Under the pieces are notes generated by a model, which worked only from the letters and a program-made list of their open reading frames with translations, did no database searches and had not been told where the DNA came from. Shown here piece by piece: positions 8,395 to 18,905 of a DNA stretch of 64,000 nt (position 1 is the stretch's first letter; each line of letters begins with the position of its first letter). The DNA comes from Campylobacter ureolyticus. Lineage in GTDB: Bacteria > Campylobacterota > Campylobacteria > Campylobacterales > Campylobacteraceae. The position numbers and the translations under genes are program-made. Where the stretch lies: contig NZ_CP053832.1 in the NCBI RefSeq assembly GCF_013372225.1, positions 620,001 to 684,000 of the forward strand. Direction: 5' to 3'.

Positions 8395-8911
8395 TTATAT
8401 CCTTTTGTAAAAATGTAAAGTTGTTTAATCTAATCAAATTTGATATTTTATCTATATTTTTTATATCATTTTTAGAAATTATAAAAATTTTATAATTTGC
8501 TTTATTTACATTTTTTACTTCAACTTCATAAAAAGACCATTTTTGCGATATAAAAAGATTAAAATATGTAAATTTGCATCTAAAAATAAGTAAAAAAATT
8601 ATACAATATATTGACCAAAAAATTATCCAGTTGTTTGCCTCTATGCTTAAAGAAACCACAAAGTATGCTATATAAACAGGTACAAATTGTGGTTCGGCTA
8701 TTTCAATTAAATTACAGTTACCACTCTCTTCAAAATTTTTTTCTGTTTTTATTTTTAAATAAATATACAAATTTGAACAAATATAAGCCACAATAAAAAT
8801 AAAAAATGGAAGAATATAGTAACCGCTTTTGAATAAAAATATAATTAGAATAGGCGAAATAGCCATAGAAACATATATAATCTCCAAAAGTTTTAAACAT
8901 ATATTTTTCAT
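8387..8911 (-). CDS. kwaA: KwaA-like four-helix membrane protein, Kiwa anti-phage system
   Basis: 174 residues with four membrane segments (about 10-27, 32-52, 76-92, 95-112) and a cytoplasmic C-terminal strand-rich tail. The block PQFVPVYIAYFVVSLSI, then YFNLFISQKWSFYEV and KIFIISKNDI...IRLNNFTFL matches the KwaA plan: a conserved 'P.Y..YF.V.LS' helix, 'YFNP.F...' loop and terminal 'R..NDF.F'. KwaA is thought to sense phage at the inner membrane and control KwaB. The gene begins 3 bp after the valS stop and overlaps kwaB, so it seems to be transcribed from the valS promoter. Confidence 0.75.
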   Translation of the reverse strand: MKNICLKLLEIIYVSMAISPILIIFLFKSGYYILPFFIFIVAYICSNLYIYLKIKTEKNFEESGNCNLIEIAEPQFVPVYIAYFVVSLSIEANNWIIFWSIYCIIFLLIFRCKFTYFNLFISQKWSFYEVEVKNVNKANYKIFIISKNDIKNIDKISNLIRLNNFTFLQKDINE

Positions 8912-8914
8912 ATT

Positions 8915-11530
8915 TTATGATTTTAGGCTTCTTATCTCATTTTCAACTTTGCTGAGTTGATTTTGAGCGTTTTCTAGTCCTTCGCGGTTAGTTTGCACAA
9001 CTTCAGCTGGGGCATTAGCGATAAATTTTTCATTTTTAAGCATTCCCTCAAGCTTTAAAATCTCTTTTTCAAGCTTTGTTTTTTGTGCGTTAAGGCGTTT
9101 TAAAATCTCACTTAAATCAACTCCACTTAAAGGTACAAAAACGCTTAAATTTTGACTTACATCAGCTACTGCGTCAGTTACTTTTTCATTTACAAATTTA
9201 ACATCTTCGCATTTTGCAAGAAGTTTTATAAATTTGAGTTCATTTTCTAAATTTATACTTTCATTTAGTTTGATATAAGCAAGTGGAATTTTTGAATTTC
9301 CTAAATCAATCGTAGCTTTTGCACGACGGATTGCTATAATACTTTCTATAATAAGGCTAAATTTTGCTTCGATGTCATCATTTTGCTTAGTAGATTTTGG
9401 ATATGGCATTATCATAATTGAGTCTGAGTTTTGCAAACTTGTCCCACTTAACTCATGCCACAAATACTCACTCAAAAAAGGCATAAAAGGATTTAAAAGT
9501 TTCATAGCCTCTTTAAAAATCGCACCAAGTTCTTTAACTGCACTTTTTTGGGCCTTGCTTAACTCAATTCCCCAATCGCAAAATTCATCCCATAGGAATT
9601 TATAAATTTCATTTGCAGCATCGTTAAATCGGTATTCATCAAGGTTTTTTCTAGTTTCACTCACGCAGTTTTGAAAACGTGAAAACATATAAATTCCAAG
9701 CTCTGTTTTAAGCTCTAACTCACTTAAATTTGGAAATTTGCTCTCATTTAAAAGTAGGAATTTATGAGCGTTGTAGAGTTTGTTTGTGAAATTTCTAACT
9801 TGAACTAGCTTTTCTTCACTTAGCCTAATATCGCGCCCTTGAATGCATAAAAGTGCCAAAGTAAAGCGCAAAATATCGGCACTATACTCATCAATTTTAA
9901 CGAGTGGATCAATGACATTGCCACTACTTTTGCTCATTTTTTCGCCTGTTGCAGTTTTAACAAGAGCGTGGAGATAGATATCCTTAAATGGCAGTTTTTT
10001 TAGTGCATTTTCACTTTGAAACATCATCCTTGCAACCCAAAAAAACAAAATATCAAAGCCAGTTATTAGCATAGTATTTGGGTAAAACTCTTTTAAGTCA
10101 TTTTCAAACCATTTTTCATTTTTATAGTTTTCATCATTGCCCCAACCAAGTGTTGAAAATGGCCAAAGTCCGCTACTAAACCAAGTATCAAGGACATCTG
10201 GATCTTGATAGAAATTTTTACTTTTACATTTTGGACAACACGCTGGATTTTCATCTTCATCTGCCCACTCATGACCGCATTCATTGCAGTAAAATACAGG
10301 AATTTGATGTCCCCACCAAAGCTGTCTTGAGATACACCAATCCTTTAACTCTCTCATCCATGCGTTAAAACTATTTATCCAATGAGCTGGGAAAAACTGA
10401 GCTTCGCCATTATTTACAGCTTTTATGGCATCAGTTGCAATCTCTTTTTTTACAAACCACTGCTTTGAGATATATGGTTCAACGATATTTTTGCAGCGAT
10501 AACAGTATCCAACTTGATTGGTATAGTCTTCTGTTTTTTCAACATTGCCGATTTCTTGAAGTTTTGCTACAACTTTTTGTCTTGCGTCTAGTCTTTCAAG
10601 TCCTTTAAACTCGCCGCACTCATCGTTTAATATACCTTTTTCATCAAAAATTGTAATAAACTCTAAGCCGTGGCGGTTGCCAACTTCATAGTCGTTTTGA
10701 TCATGAGCTGGAGTTACCTTTACCACGCCAGTTCCAAAGCTCATATCAACATGCTCATCGGCAATTATTGGAATTTCGCGACCAATTAGTGGTAAAACTA
10801 CTTTTTTGCCAATTAGGCTAGTATATCTTTCATCGTTTGGATTTACCATAACAGCGCTATCACCAAAGTAAGTTTCAGGACGAGTTGTGGCAACTACAAC
10901 AAACTCATCACTATCTTTTAAAAAATATCTTAAATAATAGAGCTTTCCAACATGCTCTTTGTGTTCAACTTCCACATCACTTAGTGCTCCATCGTGTGTG
11001 CACCAATTTACCATATAATTTCCACGAATTATAAGACCTGAGTTATAAAGACTTACAAATGCCTTTCTAACGGCACTTTTAAGCCCATCGTCCATTGTAA
11101 AACGAAGTCTTGACCAAGCAGGGGTAATGCCTAGTTTTCTCATCTGTTTTAGGATGGTGCCGCCACTTTCTTCTTTCCATTTCCAAATTTCATCAACGAA
11201 TTTTTCACGCCCAAGACTCTCTTTTGTGATACTTTTTGCTAAAAGCTTTTTTTCAACAACATTTTGAGTTGCTATTCCTGCGTGATCCATACCTGGTTGA
11301 TAGAGTGTTTTAAAGCCGTCCATTCTTTTGTAACGCGACATTATATCTTGCAAGGTAAAAGTTAAAGAATGCCCTATGTGAAGCACTCCAGTAACATTTG
11401 GTGGTGGCATCATAATACAGAATTTTTTTCCATTTTGGATATTTTTATTACCATCAACTTCAAAATAGCCTCTGTTTTCACAAATTTGATAATATTTTTC
11501 TTCGATATCTTTTGGGTTGTAAAAATCCAC
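8915..11530 (-). CDS. valS: valine--tRNA ligase
   Basis: 871 residues, the normal length. The class I signature HIGH is at 51-54 in PPPNVTGVLHIGHS, the KMSKS loop (GEKMSKSSGN) is at about 530, and the editing (CP1) domain contains VVATTRPETYFGDSAVMVNP. The C-terminal 65 or so residues form the coiled-coil tRNA-binding arm of ValRS. Zn-binding Cys clusters lie in the insertion (YRCKN, CNECG, CCPKC). It attaches valine to tRNA-Val and hydrolyses mischarged Thr-tRNA. No damage is seen. Confidence 0.98.
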   Translation of the reverse strand: MDFYNPKDIEEKYYQICENRGYFEVDGNKNIQNGKKFCIMMPPPNVTGVLHIGHSLTFTLQDIMSRYKRMDGFKTLYQPGMDHAGIATQNVVEKKLLAKSITKESLGREKFVDEIWKWKEESGGTILKQMRKLGITPAWSRLRFTMDDGLKSAVRKAFVSLYNSGLIIRGNYMVNWCTHDGALSDVEVEHKEHVGKLYYLRYFLKDSDEFVVVATTRPETYFGDSAVMVNPNDERYTSLIGKKVVLPLIGREIPIIADEHVDMSFGTGVVKVTPAHDQNDYEVGNRHGLEFITIFDEKGILNDECGEFKGLERLDARQKVVAKLQEIGNVEKTEDYTNQVGYCYRCKNIVEPYISKQWFVKKEIATDAIKAVNNGEAQFFPAHWINSFNAWMRELKDWCISRQLWWGHQIPVFYCNECGHEWADEDENPACCPKCKSKNFYQDPDVLDTWFSSGLWPFSTLGWGNDENYKNEKWFENDLKEFYPNTMLITGFDILFFWVARMMFQSENALKKLPFKDIYLHALVKTATGEKMSKSSGNVIDPLVKIDEYSADILRFTLALLCIQGRDIRLSEEKLVQVRNFTNKLYNAHKFLLLNESKFPNLSELELKTELGIYMFSRFQNCVSETRKNLDEYRFNDAANEIYKFLWDEFCDWGIELSKAQKSAVKELGAIFKEAMKLLNPFMPFLSEYLWHELSGTSLQNSDSIMIMPYPKSTKQNDDIEAKFSLIIESIIAIRRAKATIDLGNSKIPLAYIKLNESINLENELKFIKLLAKCEDVKFVNEKVTDAVADVSQNLSVFVPLSGVDLSEILKRLNAQKTKLEKEILKLEGMLKNEKFIANAPAEVVQTNREGLENAQNQLSKVENEIRSLKS

Positions 11531-11591
11531 TTCAAACTTCCTTTTCTTATAAAAATAGCTTAATATTAGCTAAATTTGGCTTAAAATTCAT

Positions 11592-14500
11592 TTATTTAAC
11601 CTTGATTTCATAAGCTTCAAGGCTATAATCATTTATCTTTTCATCATACATTGACTCAACATTTACTTGTGGCAACTTGCAAGTTCCACTTAAAACTACT
11701 TTAAAAGGAGTATAAAATGTTATGTTTTCACCGCTATAAACAGGTGGCAAAAAGTCTGTTATAGAGCCATCTTTTATCTCTTTGTGAACCATTGAGATAT
11801 CATCTTTAAGTTTTTTATCTCTTATGTTTTGAATGATTCTCTCATTTACTATCTCAAGGCAAGATGGGACTTTTTGATAGACTAAGATGTCATTAAAGTT
11901 TTGATTGAACTTAAGTGTAATTTTGGCAAATATCAAATCATTTATTTTTAAATTTGCTAAATCAACTAAGTTTCCATTACTATCTACAAATTCCCTCTTT
12001 ATGTTTAAACTCTTCATCTCTAAGCTGTTTTTAATAGGTTTTTTTCTGTAGTCATAACTAATTAGCGAATAATAAGCTTTATTGCTTGACTCAATAGTTA
12101 AATTTTTATCTTTTAGGTCTATGTTTAAATTTGCATTTTGGCTAAACATATAGAGATCATCACTATTTTTTACTATTATTTTTAAGCTCTTATCTTTATC
12201 TTGTTTTTTTTCAAACTCATTTATTGCTAAAAGAACAAAAGCCCTATCTTGTGTTGATTTAATGTTGTTTTTCAATAAAACTATCTCATTTAAAAGTTTT
12301 TGGCTTAGCTCATCATCTTTAAAATATTTTAAATTTAGATATAGTGAAAAGCTTAAATCTCTAATTTTTGAGGCGAAATTTAGCTCTTTATTTTGCATTT
12401 TATCTATCTTAAAAGCCTTTATCTGCTCCTTTATGCTCTCTAATTCTTTATTTATTCCTTGCTCTTTATTTAGTCCTTGGTTTTGCAAAATGGCAGCTGT
12501 TAAGAAAAGTTTAAGCAAGTCATCTTTGTAAAATTTATTGTCTAAAAGTAGATTTATCTTTTCATCTAAATTGTTTTTTGAATCTTGGCTTAAAATATAC
12601 AAGGCGTAAATGCTACTTAAATTTGAGTTTATGCCTTTTTGTTTTAAGGATTTTAGGGCTTTATTAAGTGAGATTTGTGGCACTTCAAAGCCATTTTCTT
12701 TTAGAAGTAAAAGCGCGTGAGTTGCATAGATACTAGAAAACTCATCTACATTTGAGTTAGCCCTCCAATATCCAAAGTCGCCATTTTCATTTTGTAAACT
12801 TAAAAGATCTCTTATGCCCAAATTTATAAAATTTTCTCTATCTGTTTTGCCTGCTTTGTTTGCTGGGTTTAAAAACATAAGTGCTAGAAGTTGTGAGCTT
12901 TTTTGCTCGCTGCAACCATACGGATAGTTTATGAGTTTGTCCATCTCATCTATAAAAAGTGTTTGCAAATTTGATGAAATTTGAACTTTTACTTTATCTA
13001 ATTTATCAAACATAAACTCTTTTTTGCCTTCAACTATGCCGCTTTTTACATCAGTATTTAGCGAATTTGGCTCTAAAATTTCAAAATTTAGATTGGTTGT
13101 TTTATCATCTATTGTGATATTTATATCTCCTTTTCCTAGGCTTAAAGCCTTTGTTTTTACAATAAGATCTTTAAAGCTATTTTGCGAAATACTTAAATTT
13201 TTATCATAAGAAAGCTCTAAATTGGGGCTTTGTGATAGAGTAATTTTTGGCTTTAACTCTTTATTTGTGTTGTTAAAAATTTTAAAAATTAAATTTACTT
13301 CATCGCCATTTAAAAGATAGACAATGAGCGGGACTTTGACTAAAATATCATCTTTTATCACTACAAAAGTGCTTTCTTCACCAATTTGATTTTGGCCTAT
13401 AGCAATGGCATCAAGGCGGATCTTTGTGTTTAGATTTGCTGGGATAAATTTGCTAAATTTAGCTGTGCCATTTTCATCAGTAACTGCTGTTTGCATAAAG
13501 ATAAAAGTATCGATTTTTTTATTTTCCAATGGATCTAGATATTTTTTCATAGCAGCACTTTTTAGCATCTCGCCACTTCCAAATTTAAGCACTTTTCCAT
13601 CGTTTTTAAAGTTTGTAAGCTTGTCATAAATGTCAAAATCACTTCCTAAAACTGCTAATTTTGTCTTAAAAAACTCATAGCTTTTTGGACTTTTTTGACC
13701 AAGTAGATTTAAAATTCCCTCCTCAACTCCAAATAGGGCGATTTTGGTATTTGGCTTGGCGTGGATAGTAACTTCTAAGTTTTGATTGGATTTTACTAAA
13801 TTTGGAGCCAAAATTTCTGGCTTTAGGTTAAATTTGGAGCTGTTGTTTTCTATGTAAATTTGATCCCATGCTTTAAATGGCAAGAAAGTTGAAGGAGTAT
13901 CACTAAGTCTTAAAAGTTTGGCCTTTATATATCCACCTTTGAAATTTAGCGGCACTTTAAAGCTTAAATTTGTCGCTTTTCCAGATAATTTTAATATCTT
14001 ATAATCGATTAATTTATCGCTTTCAAAGCTTACTAACATTAAAGGATCTTTTAGGGCTGAGCTAATAGTTAGGGATATATTTTCATCATCATTATAGATG
14101 AGTTTATCGGTTTTTATTGAGGCTTTGCTAAGTCTTTTTGTAGGTACTAGCTCGTCACTTCCAAAGCCACTTACTTCAAAACTTACCACGCTTTTATGAG
14201 AGCTGTTTAGATCCAAAACTTCAAGTTTATAGTTTCCAAAACCAGGATTTTTAACAGTTAAAAAGTTATTTTTTATATCGAAATCTTTAAGTTTATTGTC
14301 TTTTTTAAACCATGATAAAAAGCCCTTTTCATCGAGTGTGTAAATCCACTCTTCTTTGTATAGGCTGGCTTTTAAAGAGCTTTTTGTCTCATTTAAAGTC
14401 GCAGGGTCGATAGTTATAAAACTAGCTTTTAGATCTTGGTTTTGATCTAAAATATTTTTCTCTAAATTTATGCCAACAATGCTTTTAAATGGATAAAACT

Positions 14501-16706
14501 TACTTTGTGAGTATCCAGCTACATTTTTGCCACTATCATTTAGTAAAAAACTTGCTTTGATGTTTATAACTGAGTTTAGTGGGGCGTTAAATGTTGGTAA
14601 GATGAGAATTTTAGAGCTTGCATTTTCATCTAAGAGTATAGTTTTTTCATCAAAATATAAATCTTTTTCATTTAAAGAGCTATCATCAAAAGTATAATCT
14701 TTAAATTTATCATTTTTAAAGGTGCTATTCATAAAAGAAACGCTTAAATCACCGCTTAAATTTGAGGCATTTTGTCCAAAGAGATAATTTGCACTCAAAT
14801 TTAAAAGTGGTTTTTCATCTTTTGTATAAAATTCTTTGCTAAATTTCACATTTGCTTTTAAATTTTGCGGTATAAAAGACTCGATAAAAAAATCTTTTCT
14901 TGCTAAGATTTTGTTTTCAAAGATAACTTCAAGCCTTTGTTTTCCACTTGTTTTAAAGCCATTTTCTATTTTAAAATCTAAGCTTCCAAACTCATCTAAC
15001 ATAAAAGATTTTTCATAGATTTTAGAATTTTGTGCGTCATAAACTCTAACTTTTATCGGCAAATTTTTAAGAGATTTAAAGTTTTCTTTTAGGATGATGA
15101 TGCCTGAAATTTCGCTATTTGGTCTTACAATATCACTTGTCAGATAAACATAAGCTTTTGGTTTTTGAGTAGACTTTGGATTTTGAAACAAAACATCTGC
15201 GCCCTTTGAAGTGCTTTCTACTGGTTTTTGAGTAGACTTTGGATTTTGAAACTCATCTAATATAAGAAAATTTCTCTCACTGTTTAAATTTACCAAAATA
15301 GACTTTGGCTTTTTATCGATTATATTTTTTTGGCTAAACTTAAAGACACCTTTTTCATCGGTTATTCCTTTGGCAATAATCTTATTTTTATTTGAAAAAA
15401 CGGTGATTTGGGCGTTTTTTACCACTTCATTGTTTGAAAGTCTATTTACAAAAACAAAAATTTCATCTTTAAAAACCTTTGTGTGAAGTGCTAAATCGCT
15501 ATAGTAGATAAATTTATTTATACTTTTTAATCTCTCATCTTTGTCTTTGTAAAAAATCTCAAGATTATAAATCCCATCTTTATCAAAATCAAACTCTAAA
15601 AGAGTTTTTATCTCTTTGTTTGGTTCAAAATCAAGATGGAAATTTTGACTTTTTTCATCGCTAAAGGTATTTGTGTCATCATCGAAATTTAAAAAATATC
15701 TTAGATTTTCATCTTCAACTTTTGATAAAACAGTCTTTATCTCTTTTAAATTTATACTTTTTAGGGCGATTTTTTCCTTGCTTGAGATATAGGGTTTATC
15801 ATCTAAAAACCAAATTTCAGGGGCAAAATCAGCTGTTTTTAGTCTAAATTTCAGATCTTTTTTTAAAACTTTATAATTTTTCTCACCAAAACCTTTTTTA
15901 AGAGTTATCTCATACTCGCTATTGTCCTTTAAATCGCTACTTACGATATCAAAATAACTTTTGGAGTTTTCATATCCACTATCTATAACTTTGAAATTTT
16001 GCGTATCATCACAACTTACTAAAACATTGTTTAGCCATAAATAATCATCCATATAGAGCCTAAAACCAAGCATTTTATCTGGATATGAGAGCGGCTTGAT
16101 AAGAGTAGTATCAAGTTCTAAAGTTTTAGAGCTTTTAAGTTCATCATCACTTTGGCCAAAACTATTTAAAATAGCGTCATTTTCTAAGGAGCTATTTTTT
16201 GGATTTTTTACATTTTTAGAGATTTTTAAGGTATAAGAATCGCTACTTAAAACTTCGATTATTGCCTCAGATGAGCTTAAAATATGCAGTTTAAAAGGAA
16301 CTATTTTTTCATCTAGAGTTATAACTTTTATATTTTCTTTTAAATTTATAACTTCATCATTAAAAGAGATAAAATATCTATTTTTATCCATTTTTTGAAA
16401 CTTTTCTATTTGAAATTTATCGCTTTTAAAACTAATTTTTTCGTCATTGTATGAACAGTTAAAAGTAGTTGATGTAGGTAGTGTTGTTTTTGAGTAAAAG
16501 GTTATAAGCTCATTACTTTCTTGATGAAAAATACCATCAATTTTAGGCTCACAAGTTATAAAATCATCCCTAAAAACTTTACCAATTTTGGAGTTATCAA
16601 ACGTTTTACTATAAAACTCAACTCTATCTTTATAAACTTTTATCTCATCTATGGCATTAGCAAAAACGACATTTAAAACCAGTAAAAAAACAGTTACAAA
16701 TCTCAT
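11592..16706 (-). CDS. bacterial alpha-2-macroglobulin family protein (YfhM type)
   Basis: 1704 residues, with a Sec signal peptide (about 1-18, ending FANA). Many beta-sandwich MG domains lead to the thioester site YPYGCSEQ (Cys1265 to Gln1268), followed by the alpha/alpha toroid helices (DFGYWRANSNVDEFSSIYATHALLLL). Such proteins trap proteases in the periplasm through the Cys-Gln thioester and are paired with PbpC, as here, the two genes being adjacent with no gap. No lipobox is visible, unlike E. coli YfhM. Residues near 485-520 carry a duplicated FQNPKSTQKP peptide from a 30-bp direct repeat (15160-15189 and 15223-15252). Confidence 0.93.
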   Translation of the reverse strand: MRFVTVFLLVLNVVFANAIDEIKVYKDRVEFYSKTFDNSKIGKVFRDDFITCEPKIDGIFHQESNELITFYSKTTLPTSTTFNCSYNDEKISFKSDKFQIEKFQKMDKNRYFISFNDEVINLKENIKVITLDEKIVPFKLHILSSSEAIIEVLSSDSYTLKISKNVKNPKNSSLENDAILNSFGQSDDELKSSKTLELDTTLIKPLSYPDKMLGFRLYMDDYLWLNNVLVSCDDTQNFKVIDSGYENSKSYFDIVSSDLKDNSEYEITLKKGFGEKNYKVLKKDLKFRLKTADFAPEIWFLDDKPYISSKEKIALKSINLKEIKTVLSKVEDENLRYFLNFDDDTNTFSDEKSQNFHLDFEPNKEIKTLLEFDFDKDGIYNLEIFYKDKDERLKSINKFIYYSDLALHTKVFKDEIFVFVNRLSNNEVVKNAQITVFSNKNKIIAKGITDEKGVFKFSQKNIIDKKPKSILVNLNSERNFLILDEFQNPKSTQKPVESTSKGADVLFQNPKSTQKPKAYVYLTSDIVRPNSEISGIIILKENFKSLKNLPIKVRVYDAQNSKIYEKSFMLDEFGSLDFKIENGFKTSGKQRLEVIFENKILARKDFFIESFIPQNLKANVKFSKEFYTKDEKPLLNLSANYLFGQNASNLSGDLSVSFMNSTFKNDKFKDYTFDDSSLNEKDLYFDEKTILLDENASSKILILPTFNAPLNSVINIKASFLLNDSGKNVAGYSQSKFYPFKSIVGINLEKNILDQNQDLKASFITIDPATLNETKSSLKASLYKEEWIYTLDEKGFLSWFKKDNKLKDFDIKNNFLTVKNPGFGNYKLEVLDLNSSHKSVVSFEVSGFGSDELVPTKRLSKASIKTDKLIYNDDENISLTISSALKDPLMLVSFESDKLIDYKILKLSGKATNLSFKVPLNFKGGYIKAKLLRLSDTPSTFLPFKAWDQIYIENNSSKFNLKPEILAPNLVKSNQNLEVTIHAKPNTKIALFGVEEGILNLLGQKSPKSYEFFKTKLAVLGSDFDIYDKLTNFKNDGKVLKFGSGEMLKSAAMKKYLDPLENKKIDTFIFMQTAVTDENGTAKFSKFIPANLNTKIRLDAIAIGQNQIGEESTFVVIKDDILVKVPLIVYLLNGDEVNLIFKIFNNTNKELKPKITLSQSPNLELSYDKNLSISQNSFKDLIVKTKALSLGKGDINITIDDKTTNLNFEILEPNSLNTDVKSGIVEGKKEFMFDKLDKVKVQISSNLQTLFIDEMDKLINYPYGCSEQKSSQLLALMFLNPANKAGKTDRENFINLGIRDLLSLQNENGDFGYWRANSNVDEFSSIYATHALLLLKENGFEVPQISLNKALKSLKQKGINSNLSSIYALYILSQDSKNNLDEKINLLLDNKFYKDDLLKLFLTAAILQNQGLNKEQGINKELESIKEQIKAFKIDKMQNKELNFASKIRDLSFSLYLNLKYFKDDELSQKLLNEIVLLKNNIKSTQDRAFVLLAINEFEKKQDKDKSLKIIVKNSDDLYMFSQNANLNIDLKDKNLTIESSNKAYYSLISYDYRKKPIKNSLEMKSLNIKREFVDSNGNLVDLANLKINDLIFAKITLKFNQNFNDILVYQKVPSCLEIVNERIIQNIRDKKLKDDISMVHKEIKDGSITDFLPPVYSGENITFYTPFKVVLSGTCKLPQVNVESMYDEKINDYSLEAYEIKVK

Positions 16707-18857
16707 CTAAAATCCTTTTATCTCTATATTTGAAGTGGATAAATTTGAGTTTTCATCTAGGCAATAAATGGTATGTTTGCCACTTTTAAGCTCAATAAAA
16801 TTATCACTTGCACTATCAACTTTTTTATAATCTTCATCATCAACTTTTATAAAAACACTTTTACCTAAAAAGCTCATACATTTTACACTAATTTTGCTTA
16901 TATCTCCCATAATCACGGCATTGTTATAAGGAGTGGCGATGAGTGGAGGTTTGTTTGTAAAAAGCTCTTTGCAAGGACTATTTAAGATCTCTTTTTCATC
17001 TATTATTTTGTTAATTAAGAGGTGATTTAACTGCTCATTTGTAAGGAGTTGGCAGATATCTTTAAGAGCAACATTTTCTACCAAAAAGTCATCTTTATAG
17101 TTTTTGCACTCTTGAAATTTAAACTCATCAACACATCTTTTTTCTTTTATTATCCCGCTTGGCTCTTTTAAAAACTCCAGTTTTTCTCTTTTGTTTAGAA
17201 AGCTGTAAATTTCAAATAAAAGTTTAGCCGAACTTTGTGCGGCACTTATATTTTTGGTTGGCAAGCCACTAAAGTTTCCAAGCCAAATTCCAATGGTATA
17301 GTTTTTATCATAGCCAACTACTAAAAGATCAACGCCGTTTGCGCTAGTGCCAGTTTTAAAGGCTATTTTTGGCATATCCAAGGTATTTTGCCAAACTGAG
17401 TTTAAATAGCTCCTTGGCGAGTTGCTTAAAATCTCACTTACTAAATAAGCGCTTTGTTTTGAAAAAAGCTTTTCATTTTTATCTATGACAAAACCAGCAA
17501 ATTTAAGTGGTTTTAGCTCACCGCCATTTGCAAAAGAGGTATAGAGATGAGTAAGATCTAAAAGACTTAAAGATAGCCCTCCAAGTGCGATTGATGAGCC
17601 ATAAAAGTTTTTGTTATTTTTAACTAAATTTGCCTTTAAAAGTAGTTCATAAAGCGAGTTGCTTTCTAATTTGTCATTTAGATAGACAGATATTGTGTTG
17701 ATAGAAAAATTAAGTGCCAAATCAGCAGAAACAACGCCTAAGTAATCTTCATAGAAATTTGTAGGCCTGTACTCATTTATATAAATTTCACTATCAATTA
17801 AACGCTGTTTTGGGGTGATTAATCCGCTATCAAAAGAGAGAGCATAGATAAATGGTTTAAGTGTTGAGCCGACATTTCTTTTGGCTAAAACGCCGTCATT
17901 AAAGCCGTTTTGAGCTTTTAGATCATGACTACCTACATAGGCAACTACTTCCATCAAAGTGTTGTCAATAACAACAACAGAAGCGTTGTTTATATTGTGA
18001 TTTTGTAAATTTAAAATTAGATTTTTAGCACTTTGTTCTATATAATTTTGCAAACTAAGATCTAAATTTGAATTTTTTAAGTTGTTTTTAAAAGCTAAAT
18101 TGCAGTAGTGAAAGGCGCTATTTTTTGCGTTAAATCTTTTGGGCGAAAAACTCTCTTTTAAAGCTCTTTCATAAGTGTTTTCATCTATAATTTTATCTTT
18201 TAAAAGATTTTTTAAAACTCTATTTTTAAGGGTTGTTAAGTTTTTATTTTTATCTAGGCGATTTTGGTTTGGATTTTTAGGAACTGTTGTTAAAAGTGCC
18301 ATTTGAGATAGACTTAGCTCATCTAAGTTTTTATTAAAATAAAAATAACTTGCTGCTTTTATGCCTGTGATGTTTCCACCGTATGGAGCTAGATTAAAAT
18401 AAAGTGTTAGAATTTCATCTTTTGTGTAGTTTAGCTCAATCTGCATGGCTCTAAAAATTTCTATAAATTTATTTTTATAACTTCTTTTTTTTGGCTCTAT
18501 CATCCTTGCAATTTGCATTGTTATGGTTGAAGCGCCGATTTTGTTTGGGCTTGTTAGGTTGTGAGAAAATGCTCTTATGATAGAAAATGGATTTACACCA
18601 AAATGATAGTAGAAGTATCTATCTTCAAAGCTTATGATACTTTTTTTTAAAATAGGTGGAATTTCATCTGTTTTATAAAACCAAAGACCATCATCATTTA
18701 CCCTTTGTGAGACTATTTTGCCATTTTTATCATATAAAATGTAAGACTCTTTTAAAAAGAGCTCTGTTTTATCAAGTGGAAATGCCAAATTTAAGATAAA
18801 AAATAAAAAAGATAAAAAAAATACGATGAGAAGTAGGGCAACGATAAATTTTTTCAT
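16707..18857 (-). CDS. pbpC: penicillin-binding protein 1C
   Basis: 716 residues: an N-terminal membrane anchor (8-28), then a GT51 glycosyltransferase domain (catalytic Glu in ISFEDRYFYYHFGVN; GASTITMQIARM). The transpeptidase domain has its active-site Ser at about 331 (STLK), the SxN-type motif SIN and KTGTS. A C-terminal beta domain typical of PBP1C (about 620-716) closes the protein. It polymerises peptidoglycan in the periplasm and is thought to act as a repair synthase protected by the alpha-2-macroglobulin encoded directly downstream. Confidence 0.95.
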   Translation of the reverse strand: MKKFIVALLLIVFFLSFLFFILNLAFPLDKTELFLKESYILYDKNGKIVSQRVNDDGLWFYKTDEIPPILKKSIISFEDRYFYYHFGVNPFSIIRAFSHNLTSPNKIGASTITMQIARMIEPKKRSYKNKFIEIFRAMQIELNYTKDEILTLYFNLAPYGGNITGIKAASYFYFNKNLDELSLSQMALLTTVPKNPNQNRLDKNKNLTTLKNRVLKNLLKDKIIDENTYERALKESFSPKRFNAKNSAFHYCNLAFKNNLKNSNLDLSLQNYIEQSAKNLILNLQNHNINNASVVVIDNTLMEVVAYVGSHDLKAQNGFNDGVLAKRNVGSTLKPFIYALSFDSGLITPKQRLIDSEIYINEYRPTNFYEDYLGVVSADLALNFSINTISVYLNDKLESNSLYELLLKANLVKNNKNFYGSSIALGGLSLSLLDLTHLYTSFANGGELKPLKFAGFVIDKNEKLFSKQSAYLVSEILSNSPRSYLNSVWQNTLDMPKIAFKTGTSANGVDLLVVGYDKNYTIGIWLGNFSGLPTKNISAAQSSAKLLFEIYSFLNKREKLEFLKEPSGIIKEKRCVDEFKFQECKNYKDDFLVENVALKDICQLLTNEQLNHLLINKIIDEKEILNSPCKELFTNKPPLIATPYNNAVIMGDISKISVKCMSFLGKSVFIKVDDEDYKKVDSASDNFIELKSGKHTIYCLDENSNLSTSNIEIKGF

Positions 18858-18882
18858 AAAGTTATAAAAATTTATAATGTTT

Positions 18883-18905
18883 TATAAGCCCAAAATGGGC
18901 TTATA
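18883..18905 (-). terminator. hairpin after aspB
   Basis: A 10-bp perfect stem (TATAAGCCCA / TGGGCTTATA) with a 3-base loop lies immediately after the aspB stop codon. There is no long T run after it on the minus strand, so it may be an attenuating or 3'-end-stabilising hairpin rather than a full terminator. Confidence 0.6.
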
